Part shown: piece by piece, positions 25,536-34,073 of the stretch
Layout of the letters: each line of letters opens with the position of its first letter
How positions within the stretch are numbered: position 1 is the stretch's first letter
From: Erythrobacter sp. ANT-B3C2
GTDB taxonomy: Bacteria; Pseudomonadota; Alphaproteobacteria; Sphingomonadales; Sphingomonadaceae
Length of the DNA: 38,472 nucleotides
NCBI GenBank assembly: GCA_001683845.1
Contig: LXQI01000012.1
Span: forward strand, 1-38,472
Reading direction: 5' to 3'
The notes under the pieces: model-generated
What the model was told of the DNA's origin: nothing
The model's input: the letters and a program-made list of their open reading frames with translations, nothing else
The model's database searches: none
Program-made: the position numbers and the translations under genes

Positions 25536-26585
25536 TTATGGGTGCATTGCTGCTGAGTGCTGCGCCTCCCATGCGGCGATCACAGCGTCGCTCACCTGCT
25601 GCCGCAATGCGTGGATCGCCTGTGTGCCATGGCGCGAGGGGTGTACGCGGTTCGTGAGCAGAGCCCAGGCGAGGCCGCGGTCGAAATCCAGCCACAGGCC
25701 AGTGCCGGTGAAGCCGGTGTGGCCGATCGTCTCGGGCGAGCAGGCGCTGCCGCCGGGCCAGCCCGGATGGGCCTTCTCCCACCCGCAGGTGCGGTGCGCA
25801 TAGGCGGCGGTGCGGATCTGCGCCATCATCGCGGGCGAGAGCAGCTCGCCTGCCAGCAGCGCCCGGGCGAAGCCGAGCACGCCATCGATGGTTCCGAACA
25901 GCCCTGCATGGCCGGCCGCTCCGCCGAGCGCATAAGCGTTCTCGTCATGCACCTCGCCCTGCATCACCCGGCCGCGCCAAGTGCAGTTCTCGGTCGCCAC
26001 GGCGGGGCCGGGTGGAGGGCCGTAGGCAAGGCCGGGCGGCAGCGGCCTCTCGCTCAGCGGGGCGCCGGTGATCCGCTCCACCGCGATGCCGAGCAGGATG
26101 AAGTTGATGTCCGAATAGACTGGGGGCCCGTGCCGCCATTCGCGCTGGAGGACAAAGGCGCGCAGCCGGGCGGGATCGTCGCCATAGGTGTAGATCGGCT
26201 CCACCGCCGGGAGGAAGGTGCGATGGAGCAGGCAATCGCGGAACGTCAGCTGGCGTTCGGCGGCGTTCTCGACATCGTACTGGCGCAGATCGGGGATGGC
26301 ATCGGTGAGCGGGCGGTCGAGGTCGAGCCGGCCCTCTTCGGCGAGTTGCAGCACCATATTGGTGGTGGCGATCACCTTGGTGAGCGAGGCGAGATCGAAC
26401 CAATGGTCGCGGGTCAGCCGATCGCGTTCGGGTTCGAGAGCGGCCATGCCGGCGATGGTGACCGCGCTGGCGCCTGCGGCGGTGACCATGCCGAGCGCGG
26501 CGCAGGGGATGGTTCCGTCCTCCACCATGCGGGCGGCGGGCGCGAAGGCGGTGTGGCAGGCCTGTTCGATCATGGGCCTGATCAT
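25536..26585 (-). CDS. beta-lactamase-fold serine hydrolase (S12/class C related)
   Basis: This 349-residue protein shows S67-L-T-K70 (the SxxK catalytic pair), Y157-S-D159 in place of YxN, and H289-T-G291 in place of KTG. These are the S12 family motifs shared by class C beta-lactamases, D-aminopeptidases and esterases. No signal peptide is visible, so it should be cytoplasmic, unlike true AmpC beta-lactamases. Its ATG overlaps the stop of the AmpG-type permease gene (ATGA), tightly linking the two. A cytoplasmic enzyme acting on what the permease imports, for example D-amino-acid-containing peptides or muropeptides, is the simplest reading. Esterase or beta-lactam hydrolysis are alternatives. 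The Asp in YSD and His in HTG are variants seen in non-beta-lactamase members. Confidence 0.85.
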   Translation of the reverse strand: MIRPMIEQACHTAFAPAARMVEDGTIPCAALGMVTAAGASAVTIAGMAALEPERDRLTRDHWFDLASLTKVIATTNMVLQLAEEGRLDLDRPLTDAIPDLRQYDVENAAERQLTFRDCLLHRTFLPAVEPIYTYGDDPARLRAFVLQREWRHGPPVYSDINFILLGIAVERITGAPLSERPLPPGLAYGPPPGPAVATENCTWRGRVMQGEVHDENAYALGGAAGHAGLFGTIDGVLGFARALLAGELLSPAMMAQIRTAAYAHRTCGWEKAHPGWPGGSACSPETIGHTGFTGTGLWLDFDRGLAWALLTNRVHPSRHGTQAIHALRQQVSDAVIAAWEAQHSAAMHP

Positions 26586-28123
26586 GCCGGTGCGGCCGGG
26601 CCGATGCTGGTGCCCCGCGGGCGGATGCGTGCGAGGTATGGGAGGAACACCACCGCCGCCAGGCTCATCCCGCCCGACAACAGGAAGAAGCCGTCATAGC
26701 CGATCGCCTGCTGCATTGCCCCAGATGTGCCCGCCAGCAGCCGGGCCAGCAGGAAGGCGAAGCCGGACAGAAAGGCGTATTGCGCGGCGGGGAAGCGGGG
26801 GTTCACCAGCAGCGAGAGGTAGACCACGAATACCGCGCCCGCGAAGCCGTTGCCGAACTGGTCGGCCGCTACGCTGGCGTAGAGCACCCAGCCCTCAGGC
26901 GGAGTCCACCACAGCCAGACATAGACCCAATTGCCGAGTGCCGCGATCAGCGCCCCGGCGCCCAGCGCCCACGAGAGCCGCCAGCGCGCCGCCATCCATC
27001 CGCCGAGCGCCACGCCCAGCATGCTGGCCGGCAGCGACACCGCCCCATCGGCGATGCCGATCTGATCGAGCGAGTAGCCGCGGGCGTCCCACATCGGGCG
27101 CGACAGGGTGAGCGCCAGCACGTCGCCCACGCGGTACAGCGAGACAAAGCCGAGCACGCACAGGCTGGCGAAGCCATAGCGCCAGAAAATATCCACGAAC
27201 GGACCGATGGTGGGTGAGTTCAGCGCGGGACTATCCGGCGCGAGGCGCCGGATTCGGGGGAGGGCGAGGGCGAGCACGGCGAAGGGCAGCAGGGCGATGG
27301 TGACGACGCCAAGCGCAAGGTTGCTCTCCGGCCCGATCCCGGCGGAGCGCGCTGCGCCGAGCGCCAGCCAGCCGAGCAGCGCGACGACGGCAACCGAGGC
27401 CGTGACGATCACCACGCTGGAGACCACGCCAATGGCGAGCGCGGCCGGGCGGGCGGCTGTCGCCTGGTCCTCGCGCCGGGTCGCCACCAGCGCGAGGAAC
27501 GGGAGGAAGGCGGCCAGGGCGATCGCCAGATAGGCCCACGTCCAGTCCGACCGCGCGGCGATCAGCACCGCGCCGCTGCCGGCGGCGACCATCGCGCTGC
27601 GATAGCCCCACAGATTGGCCGCGACCAGCCGAGCCTGCCCTTCCTGGCTGGGCGCCAGCTCAATTCGCCAGGCATCGGCTCCCACCTCCAGTGTGGTGGT
27701 CCAGAATGCGAGCACGATGGCGAACAGCGCGACCATCGGCAGGTTGGTATCGGAGGAGGTGAACGCCATCCCCACCATGGCGATGAAGATGCCCAGCTGC
27801 GAGAGCATGATCCAGCCGCGCCGTCGTCCCCAGAATTTCGAGAAGCCGGGCACCAGAAAGCGATCCAGCAGCGGCGACCAAACGAATTTGAAGGTCGGCA
27901 GCAGCGCCACCCAGGCGAAATAGCCGACCGTCACGATGCCCACCCCGTTCTGCGCCAGCCGCAGCAGGAGGATGGCGTTGAACATGAAGAAGGGCAGCCC
28001 GGCGCAGAAACCCAGCAGCAGAAACAGCGCGAGAATGCGCCGCCCGGGCAGGGCGGGCCTGGTCTCTTCGCCTGCAATCATATGCGGGCTCTGCTGGGGT
28101 GCTGACGCTGTTCCTGTTGCCAT
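26582..28123 (-). CDS. AmpG-type muropeptide permease (MFS)
   Basis: This 513-residue inner-membrane protein has about twelve to fourteen hydrophobic helices. Family features are the opening FLLLGFCAGLPFF, TFKFVWSPLLDRF (77-90) and GRRRGW (99-104), all typical of AmpG, which imports anhydro-muropeptides (GlcNAc-anhMurNAc-peptides) with protons. It is the first gene of the minus-strand operon that continues with the S12 hydrolase, S9 peptidase and DD-carboxypeptidase, and it is divergent from the iron transporter. The linkage supports import of peptidoglycan fragments or peptides for catabolism or recycling. No ampD or nagZ homologue is in the window. A broader substrate range for this AmpG branch is possible. 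Confidence 0.85.
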   Translation of the reverse strand: MATGTASAPQQSPHMIAGEETRPALPGRRILALFLLLGFCAGLPFFMFNAILLLRLAQNGVGIVTVGYFAWVALLPTFKFVWSPLLDRFLVPGFSKFWGRRRGWIMLSQLGIFIAMVGMAFTSSDTNLPMVALFAIVLAFWTTTLEVGADAWRIELAPSQEGQARLVAANLWGYRSAMVAAGSGAVLIAARSDWTWAYLAIALAAFLPFLALVATRREDQATAARPAALAIGVVSSVVIVTASVAVVALLGWLALGAARSAGIGPESNLALGVVTIALLPFAVLALALPRIRRLAPDSPALNSPTIGPFVDIFWRYGFASLCVLGFVSLYRVGDVLALTLSRPMWDARGYSLDQIGIADGAVSLPASMLGVALGGWMAARWRLSWALGAGALIAALGNWVYVWLWWTPPEGWVLYASVAADQFGNGFAGAVFVVYLSLLVNPRFPAAQYAFLSGFAFLLARLLAGTSGAMQQAIGYDGFFLLSGGMSLAAVVFLPYLARIRPRGTSIGPAAPA

Positions 28124-28256
28124 CTTCTGCCGATCGTCTACCGCCTTGGGTTACGATCCGCCCGGGCCTTGTCAACGCGCTACGCTGGGGGCTGACGCGC
28201 GATAACCCACCGGTCCCGCGCAGTTGGGCCGTTAGCAGGGTTGCCAACGAGCTCGG

Positions 28257-28268
28257 CAATTGCAATTG
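28257..28268. promoter_or_regulatory. palindromic repeat CAATTGCAATTG upstream of iron transporter
   Basis: A perfect 12-bp palindrome lies 39-50 bp upstream of the iron-binding-protein start, next to a TTGACT that could be a -35 element. It is a candidate operator for iron control (Fur-like) because of its place, not because it matches a proven consensus. Confidence 0.35.
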
Positions 28269-28306
28269 ACTCTCGATAGCGCCAATCGGGCGACCGGAGA
28301 TGCTGG

Positions 28307-29359
28307 ATGACGGTGAGAAGCAAGCTGCTCGTGCTGTTGGGGGGAATTTCTCTGAGCGCTTGCGGGACCAGCGGGAACGATGGCAGTCCGGCTGCGGGCG
28401 GCACCGGGGGGGAAGTGAACCTCTATACCGCCCGCCACTATGATAGCGATATGGCGCTTTACGAGCGCTTCACCCGCGAGACGGGCATTCGCATCAATCG
28501 GATCGAGGGAGATGCCGATCAGCTGATCGCCCGGATGCGCAGCGAAGGTGAGCGAAGCCCGGCCGACCTGTTCATCACCGCCGACGCCGGTGCCTTGTGG
28601 CGCGCAGAGCAGGCCGGCGTGCTCCAGCCGGTCCAGTCGGCCGTGCTGAACGAACGGGTGCCGGTCAATCTGCGCGACCGGGACGGGGACTGGCACGGCT
28701 TCACCCGCCGGGCGCGCGTGGTTGCGTACAATCCCGAGAAGGTCCGCCCGGAGGACGTGGATAGCTACGAGGATCTCGCGGCACCAGGCTTGAGGGGGCG
28801 GCTGTGCGTCCGCTCGTCCGACAATATCTACAATCTGTCGCTGGTCGGTGCGCTGATCGAGGCCTGGGGCGAGCAGCGCGCCGAGCAATGGGCGCGCGGT
28901 GTGGTCGCCAACATGGCGCGGCAGCCCGAAGGTGGCGATCGCGACCAGATCCGCGCCGTGGGCGCCGGCATCTGCGATGTGGCCATTACCAACAGCTATT
29001 ACTTCATCCGGATGGAAAGCGGCGAGGACGAGGCCGATCGCGCAGTCGTCAGACCGCTGCGGCTGGGCTTCCCGAGCCTCGACGGGCATGGCAGCCATGT
29101 CAACATTTCGGGCGGCGGGATCGCGGCCAGCGCACCCAATCGCGAGAACGCGATCCGCTTGCTCGAATTCCTTGCATCGTCCGAGGCGCAGCAGCATTTT
29201 GCCCGCTTTAACAATGAGTTCCCGGCCGGGCCGGACGTTCCGGCGGTGCCGCCGACCGATCGCTATGCGCAATTTGCCGCACATCCGATGCCGGTCGAGG
29301 CGTTTGCCGAGCATCAGCCGCTCGCGCAGGCGATAATGAGCAGGGCCGGGTGGCGCTAA
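28307..29359 (+). CDS. ferric-iron ABC transporter substrate-binding lipoprotein
   Basis: This 350-residue periplasmic protein is of the FbpA/FutA/IdiA class. A lipoprotein signal ends in LSAC (C19). The mature part begins EVNLYTARHYDSD, the conserved start of this class with a ligand Tyr. Later comes DVAITNSYYFIR, where Y231/Y232 are the tandem iron-binding tyrosines. Length is typical. A GGAGA ribosome site precedes the ATG. It overlaps the permease gene by ten bases and is followed by the ATPase gene, making a complete ferric uptake operon. Iron control is likely; a palindrome lies just upstream. Confidence 0.92.
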   Translation: MTVRSKLLVLLGGISLSACGTSGNDGSPAAGGTGGEVNLYTARHYDSDMALYERFTRETGIRINRIEGDADQLIARMRSEGERSPADLFITADAGALWRAEQAGVLQPVQSAVLNERVPVNLRDRDGDWHGFTRRARVVAYNPEKVRPEDVDSYEDLAAPGLRGRLCVRSSDNIYNLSLVGALIEAWGEQRAEQWARGVVANMARQPEGGDRDQIRAVGAGICDVAITNSYYFIRMESGEDEADRAVVRPLRLGFPSLDGHGSHVNISGGGIAASAPNRENAIRLLEFLASSEAQQHFARFNNEFPAGPDVPAVPPTDRYAQFAAHPMPVEAFAEHQPLAQAIMSRAGWR

Positions 29360-30963
29360 GCAGCGGCGCCGCGACTGCAATTCTGAGCCGGCGAAGGCCG
29401 GTCGCGCGCAATCTTTCGGGATTGCAGTGGCTGGCGTTGCTCGCGGCGCTGGTGGCGGCACTGCCGCTGAGCGGGATCGTGGTCACGGCGCTGTCCGGGC
29501 CGGGCGCGGCGATCCCTCTGCATGATCTTTTGCGCTACGCTTGGACTTCGGCGTGGTTGGCAGTGCTGGTGGGTTTCATTACGGCGACGCTGGGCACGAC
29601 CGCTGCCTGGATCGTCGTCATGCAGCGGTTTCCGGGCCATTCGTTCTTCTGCTGGGCGCTCGCCCTGCCGCTCGCCGCGCCGGCTTTTGCGCTCGCTTAT
29701 GCCTATGCGGACCTGTTCGACCCGGCGGGCGACCTCCGGCTGTGGATGCGCGGGTCGCTCGGTTTCGACCTGCCGTTCGAGATCCGCAGCATCGGCGGGG
29801 CGGCGCTGGTGTTGTCGTGCGCTTTCTATCCCTATGTCTATCTCGCCATGCGGGCGGCATTTCTGGGCCAATCGGTGTCCGCGCTCGAATCGGCGCGGAT
29901 GCTCGGCTGCTCGCCGCGCCAGACCTTCTTTCGCGCAGCCCTGCCGCTCGCCCGCCCGGCGCTGGCGGCGGGGGTGGCGCTGGCGGTGATGGAGACCCTC
30001 GCCGATTATGGCGCGGCCCAGTTCCTCGCCGTGCAGACGCTGACCACCGGGGTCGTCCGCTCCTGGTCGGTGTTCGGCTCCCCGGCCGGGGCGGCGCAGC
30101 TTGCGGTGCCGCTGCTCGGCGCGGCCGCTTTGCTGCTGTGGGTCGAGCGCAGCGCCCGGCGGGGCCGCAGCCACGATGCGGCGCAGATCCAGCCGCGGCC
30201 GCTGGCCATCGAGCAGTTGCACGGCGCCAGAGCGGCCGGGGCGACGATGTTCTGTGGCCTGCTGCTCACTCTCGGCTTGCTGCTGCCGGCGGGGTGGCTG
30301 CTCGCCAGCGCGCTGGCGCACAGCCCGGACCTGCCGCGCCTGGCCCAGGCGGCATTGAACAGCCTCTCGATGGGCGCGGCCGGTGCCCTGGTTACCACCG
30401 GGCTGGCGCTGGCGCTGGCGCTGGGTGCGGCGCGCCTGCCGCTGGCGGTGCGAATCGCCAGCCTGGGCTATGCCACGCCGGGAGCGGCAATCGCCATCGG
30501 GCTGCTCGTCCCGGCGGCGCTGGTATGGCGGATCGTGCCGGCGGGCGCTGCTTTCTGGGTCGGCCTCTGCCTGCTCGTCTGCGCCTATGCCGCCCGGCTG
30601 ATGGCTGCGGCGCTGGAACCGATCGACGCCGGGATGGCGCGGGTCACCCCCTCGATGATCTGGGCCGGCCGCACTCTGGGGCGCAGCGAGATGGGTGCCG
30701 CGTTCTTTGTGCAAGTGCCGATTGCCCGTGCTTCGTTGCTCACCGCGGGGCTGATCGTGTTCATCGATGTGCTGAAGGAGCTGCCGGCCACCCTGATTCT
30801 CAGGCCGTTCAACTTCGACACACTGGCGGTAATCGCCAACAATTATGCGCTGGACGAGCGGCTGGGACAGGCCGGCTTGCCGTCGCTCCTGATCATCCTG
30901 CTCGCTCTGCCCCCCACTATCTGGCTCAGCCGAAAGATTGCAGCCGCCCGGCCCGGCACCTAG
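29350..30963 (+). CDS. ferric-iron ABC transporter permease (two-domain)
   Basis: This 537-residue protein contains two fused binding-protein-dependent permease domains, each with about six helices, as in FbpB. The first EAA loop is around ESARMLGCSPRQTFFRAALPL (about 178-198) and the second around WAGRTLGRSEMGAAFFVQVPI. The GTG start at 29350 lies inside the end of the binding-protein gene, so the two are translationally coupled. It forms the inner-membrane channel for the iron delivered by the lipoprotein. Confidence 0.93.
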   Translation: MALSSGAATAILSRRRPVARNLSGLQWLALLAALVAALPLSGIVVTALSGPGAAIPLHDLLRYAWTSAWLAVLVGFITATLGTTAAWIVVMQRFPGHSFFCWALALPLAAPAFALAYAYADLFDPAGDLRLWMRGSLGFDLPFEIRSIGGAALVLSCAFYPYVYLAMRAAFLGQSVSALESARMLGCSPRQTFFRAALPLARPALAAGVALAVMETLADYGAAQFLAVQTLTTGVVRSWSVFGSPAGAAQLAVPLLGAAALLLWVERSARRGRSHDAAQIQPRPLAIEQLHGARAAGATMFCGLLLTLGLLLPAGWLLASALAHSPDLPRLAQAALNSLSMGAAGALVTTGLALALALGAARLPLAVRIASLGYATPGAAIAIGLLVPAALVWRIVPAGAAFWVGLCLLVCAYAARLMAAALEPIDAGMARVTPSMIWAGRTLGRSEMGAAFFVQVPIARASLLTAGLIVFIDVLKELPATLILRPFNFDTLAVIANNYALDERLGQAGLPSLLIILLALPPTIWLSRKIAAARPGT

Positions 30964-30973
30964 GCAAGGCGCT

Positions 30974-32020
30974 GTGACCCTACCCCGCTCCCCCGTGATC
31001 GCCGCCAGCGCGGTGAGCAAGCGCTATGCCGGCGCGCCCGCGGTGCAGGAGGCTAGCCTCGCGCTGCGCGCGGGCCGGATCACCTGCCTGCTTGGTCCAT
31101 CGGGCTGCGGCAAGACGACATTGCTGCGGATCATCGCCGGACTCGAACGGGCCGACGAAGGCGAGATCCGGGCCGAGAACAGGATCATCGAGGCGCGCAA
31201 TGTCTTCGTTCCCCCGGAGGCGCGGCGGATCGGCTTCGTGTTCCAGGATCTGGCGCTGTTCCCGCATCTCAGCGTGCTCAACAACGTGGCTTTCGGGCTG
31301 AGGGCGCTGGGGCGGGAAGAACGGCGCTCGCGTGCGATGACCTTGCTGGAACGGTTCCATCTCGCCGATCGGGCGGATGCCTGGCCGCACAGCCTCTCTG
31401 GCGGCGAGCAGCAGCGGGTTGCGATTGCGCGCGCGCTCGCCCCCGGTCCGGCAGCGCTCCTGCTCGACGAGCCGTTCTCGGGTCTCGATGGCGATTTGCG
31501 TGCGCAGGTGCGGGACTTCGTGCTCTCCGGGCTGCGCGAGAGCGCGGCGGCCGTGCTCGTGGTGACTCACGATCCGGAGGAGGCGATGCTGCTGGGCGAC
31601 GAGCTGGTGTTAATGGCGCGGGGCCGCATCGTGCAGAGCGGGACACCGGAGGAATGCTATTTCCGGCCGCGCTCCGCCGCTGCCGCGCGCTTGCTCGGCA
31701 GGGCCAACCTGGTGCCCGCGATGGTGACGGGCGGCGTTGCCAGCTGTGCGTTCGGCATGTTCCCGGCCGGCGGTTTCGGCAATGGACCGGCCGTTGCGAT
31801 GCTGCGGCCTGACGCCCTCCAGCTGGAGCCCTGCGGGATTGCCGCCGAAGTGATCGACGTGCGGTTTGGCGGATCGCATTATGAGGTACGGCTGCGTGCG
31901 CAGGGCCAGGAGGCGGTGATGCACCTTGGCAAGGAGCCGCCTACACCCGGTGAAGAGGTCCGCATCGGGATCGAGCCGAGCCGAGCCGCGCTCCTGCCGC
32001 AGGAAGTTGCGGCGGACTGA
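30974..32020 (+). CDS. ferric-iron ABC transporter ATP-binding protein
   Basis: This 348-residue ATPase powers the upstream permease. It has Walker A GPSGCGKTT (about 41-49), a Q-loop in FVFQDLALFPHLSV, signature LSGGEQQR, Walker B LLLDEPFSGLD and an H-loop THD. A C-terminal TOBE-like domain (VAMLRPDALQLEP, IGIEPSRAALLP) is present as in FbpC/PotA-type ATPases. GTG 30974, ten bases after the permease stop with AAGGCG upstream, is preferred to a start within the permease gene. The third gene of the operon ends before a convergent gene. Confidence 0.93.
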   Translation: MTLPRSPVIAASAVSKRYAGAPAVQEASLALRAGRITCLLGPSGCGKTTLLRIIAGLERADEGEIRAENRIIEARNVFVPPEARRIGFVFQDLALFPHLSVLNNVAFGLRALGREERRSRAMTLLERFHLADRADAWPHSLSGGEQQRVAIARALAPGPAALLLDEPFSGLDGDLRAQVRDFVLSGLRESAAAVLVVTHDPEEAMLLGDELVLMARGRIVQSGTPEECYFRPRSAAAARLLGRANLVPAMVTGGVASCAFGMFPAGGFGNGPAVAMLRPDALQLEPCGIAAEVIDVRFGGSHYEVRLRAQGQEAVMHLGKEPPTPGEEVRIGIEPSRAALLPQEVAAD

Positions 32021-32042
32021 GCCGGCTGACCGGGTCGCCGGC
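32021..32042. terminator. hairpin after iron-transport operon
   Basis: GCCGGC at 32021-32026 pairs with GCCGGC at 32037-32042, with an inner GAC/GTC pairing in the loop. It directly follows the ATPase stop codon. There is no T-run, so termination activity is uncertain. Confidence 0.4.
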
Positions 32043-32114
32043 GCGAAGGTCTGCTCGCGGCAAGAGACCGGCGGGTTCGTGGGCTCTGCGATCTTTGCCC
32101 ATTCCGGGCGGCGC

Positions 32115-33884
32115 TCAGTCGTAGACGACGCCCGGCAGCCCCTGTCCGCCATCCGCGATGAAACCTTCGATCCGCTGTTCCAGCACCGGCAGCGGCACCG
32201 AACCGAGCGAGAGCACCACATCGTGGAACTTGCGGATGTCGAATGCGCCGCCGAGCGCCGCTTCAGCCTGTGCGCGGACGCGGCGGATGGTCAACTCTCC
32301 CAGCTTGTAGGCCAGCGCCTGACCGGGCCAGCTGATGTAGCGATCGACCTCGGTTTCGACCTCGCGCCGGGACAGCGCCGTACGATCGGCCAGATAGGCG
32401 AGCGCACGTTCCCGCTCCCAGCCATCGGCATGGATCCCGGTGTCGATCACCAGCCGCGTAGCGCGCCACATCTCGTAGCTCAGCCGCCCAAAGCGCTCGT
32501 AGGGCGTGCGGTAGATGCCCATCTCCTCGCCCAGATATTCGACGTACAGCCCCCAGCCTTCGCCAAAGCCGCTGAAATAGGTCTCGCGCCGGAAGGCCGG
32601 AGCCTGCGGCTGCTCCAGCGCCACGCCGGCCTGGAAGCTGTGGCCGGGCGCGCATTCGTGCAGGGTGAGCGCCGGGATGTTGTACAGCGGGCGCGAGGGC
32701 AGATCGTGCGTGTTCATCTGGCACGCCTCGAGCCCGCCTCGCCCTGCGGTGTAGAACGGCGCCAGTTCGGGCGCGACCGGCCGGATCGCGAAGCGGTGGC
32801 GCGGCAGGAACCCGAAATAATCGCCCAGCCGGCCATCCACCCGCTTGGCGACATAGGCGGAAACGCCCATCAGCTCGTCCGGCGTCTCGGCAATGAAGCG
32901 GGGGTCGGTGCGCAGGCTCTCGTTGAACTCGGCAATCGTGCCCTCGAAACCGAGTTCGGCCATGATCGTGCGCATTTCGGCCTCGATCCGCGCGACTTCG
33001 CCGAGGCCGATCTCGTGGATCTCCCGCGCGGTCAAGTTGAGCGTGGTATAGCTGCGGATCTGTTGTTCGTAGAACGCCGTCCCGTCCGGCAGCGCGCTGG
33101 CCGAGAGCGTGGTGCGCGTGTGCGGCAGGTACTCCTCGCGCAGGAAGGCGAGCAGCGCGCGGTAGGACGGCACCACCTGCTCGCCGATCGCGCGGCTCGC
33201 CTCCTCCTTCAGCCGCTGCTGGTCCGCAGCCGGGATAGAGGCGGGCATGGCCTCGAACACCTGCCAGAACGGATTGCCGCTCTCGCTCGTGTAAGGCAGC
33301 AGCGAGGCATCCCGGCCTTCCAGCGACACTCGCGGCACGCTGAAGCCGCGCGCGAGGCCGGCGCGGGCATTGGCCGTGTGCTCTGCAAGATAGCGGGGCA
33401 GGTCGCGCATTCGCGCGATGTAGCGTTCGTATTCCTCCACCGAGCTGTAGGGCGAACGCGCGTCGAGATAGGTCCAGAAATTGCTGTCGCTGTTGAACGG
33501 CATCTCCCACCCGCGATAGGCCGCATGGCCGAGCCGCTCCTCCAACAGCGTGCGGAAGACGGCGGCGTCGATCCGCTCGGCCGGTGAGAGCGCGCCGGTG
33601 TCGATGGCATCGAGGCATTGCAGCATCGTGCGCGCATGATCGGCAGACTGTGCCTGCATCTCTGGCGTGACGGTGGGGAGGCGCGGACCCGGCTCGGTGC
33701 GACCGTTGGCTCGCTCGATCCGCCCCGACTGCGCAAGCTGCCGGGCCCGATCCTGCTCGAACAGGGAGTGCAAGTGGTCAGGGGCCGACTGCACGACGGG
33801 GCTGTCACAGAACTGGGTGGCGGAGGCGGGCGAACTGGAGAGCGCCAGCAGGGCGGCTGCAAGCAGGCTGCTCGGGAGGCGCAT
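32115..33884 (-). CDS. exported DUF885 family protein, putative metallopeptidase
   Basis: The 589-residue protein starts at ATG 33884, which gives a clean signal peptide (RLPSSLLAAALLALSSSPASA). An ATG seven codons upstream (33905) is an alternative. The frame stays open further, overlapping the divergent esterase gene, but that part is not protein-like. The DUF885 core shows LTLHECAPGHSFQ (H409, E410, H415) and GFGEGWGLYVEYLGEEMG (E442). The His-Glu pair, later His and distant Glu resemble a gluzincin-like zinc site, so a secreted peptidase or related hydrolase is likely. No substrate is known. It is convergent with the iron operon. Confidence 0.85.
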   Translation of the reverse strand: MRLPSSLLAAALLALSSSPASATQFCDSPVVQSAPDHLHSLFEQDRARQLAQSGRIERANGRTEPGPRLPTVTPEMQAQSADHARTMLQCLDAIDTGALSPAERIDAAVFRTLLEERLGHAAYRGWEMPFNSDSNFWTYLDARSPYSSVEEYERYIARMRDLPRYLAEHTANARAGLARGFSVPRVSLEGRDASLLPYTSESGNPFWQVFEAMPASIPAADQQRLKEEASRAIGEQVVPSYRALLAFLREEYLPHTRTTLSASALPDGTAFYEQQIRSYTTLNLTAREIHEIGLGEVARIEAEMRTIMAELGFEGTIAEFNESLRTDPRFIAETPDELMGVSAYVAKRVDGRLGDYFGFLPRHRFAIRPVAPELAPFYTAGRGGLEACQMNTHDLPSRPLYNIPALTLHECAPGHSFQAGVALEQPQAPAFRRETYFSGFGEGWGLYVEYLGEEMGIYRTPYERFGRLSYEMWRATRLVIDTGIHADGWERERALAYLADRTALSRREVETEVDRYISWPGQALAYKLGELTIRRVRAQAEAALGGAFDIRKFHDVVLSLGSVPLPVLEQRIEGFIADGGQGLPGVVYD

Positions 33885-34073
33885 GGCGGAAGAGTTCTCC
33901 TGCATGGGGGCGCCTAGCGCGGTAGCGAGCCTGCGCCGCCGCGTCATCTTCGGAAACAGGCGGGCAGCGCGCAGCGGTTCAGCGCTCGCAGGCACCTCGC
34001 GCGCTGCCGCGGCTCGATAATGTGAAACCGGTCGGTCACGCAAGCGTATCCCCTGCTTCATGGAGGGTCGCCA

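Noticed and set aside
23698..25803. 701-codon plus-strand open frame opposite the S9 peptidase
   Set aside because: Antisense shadow without motifs; the minus strand has propeller repeats and a catalytic triad.
29356..31020. 554-codon minus-strand open frame opposite the iron permease
   Set aside because: Gln/Arg-rich antisense of a hydrophobic membrane protein, which is the expected artefact.
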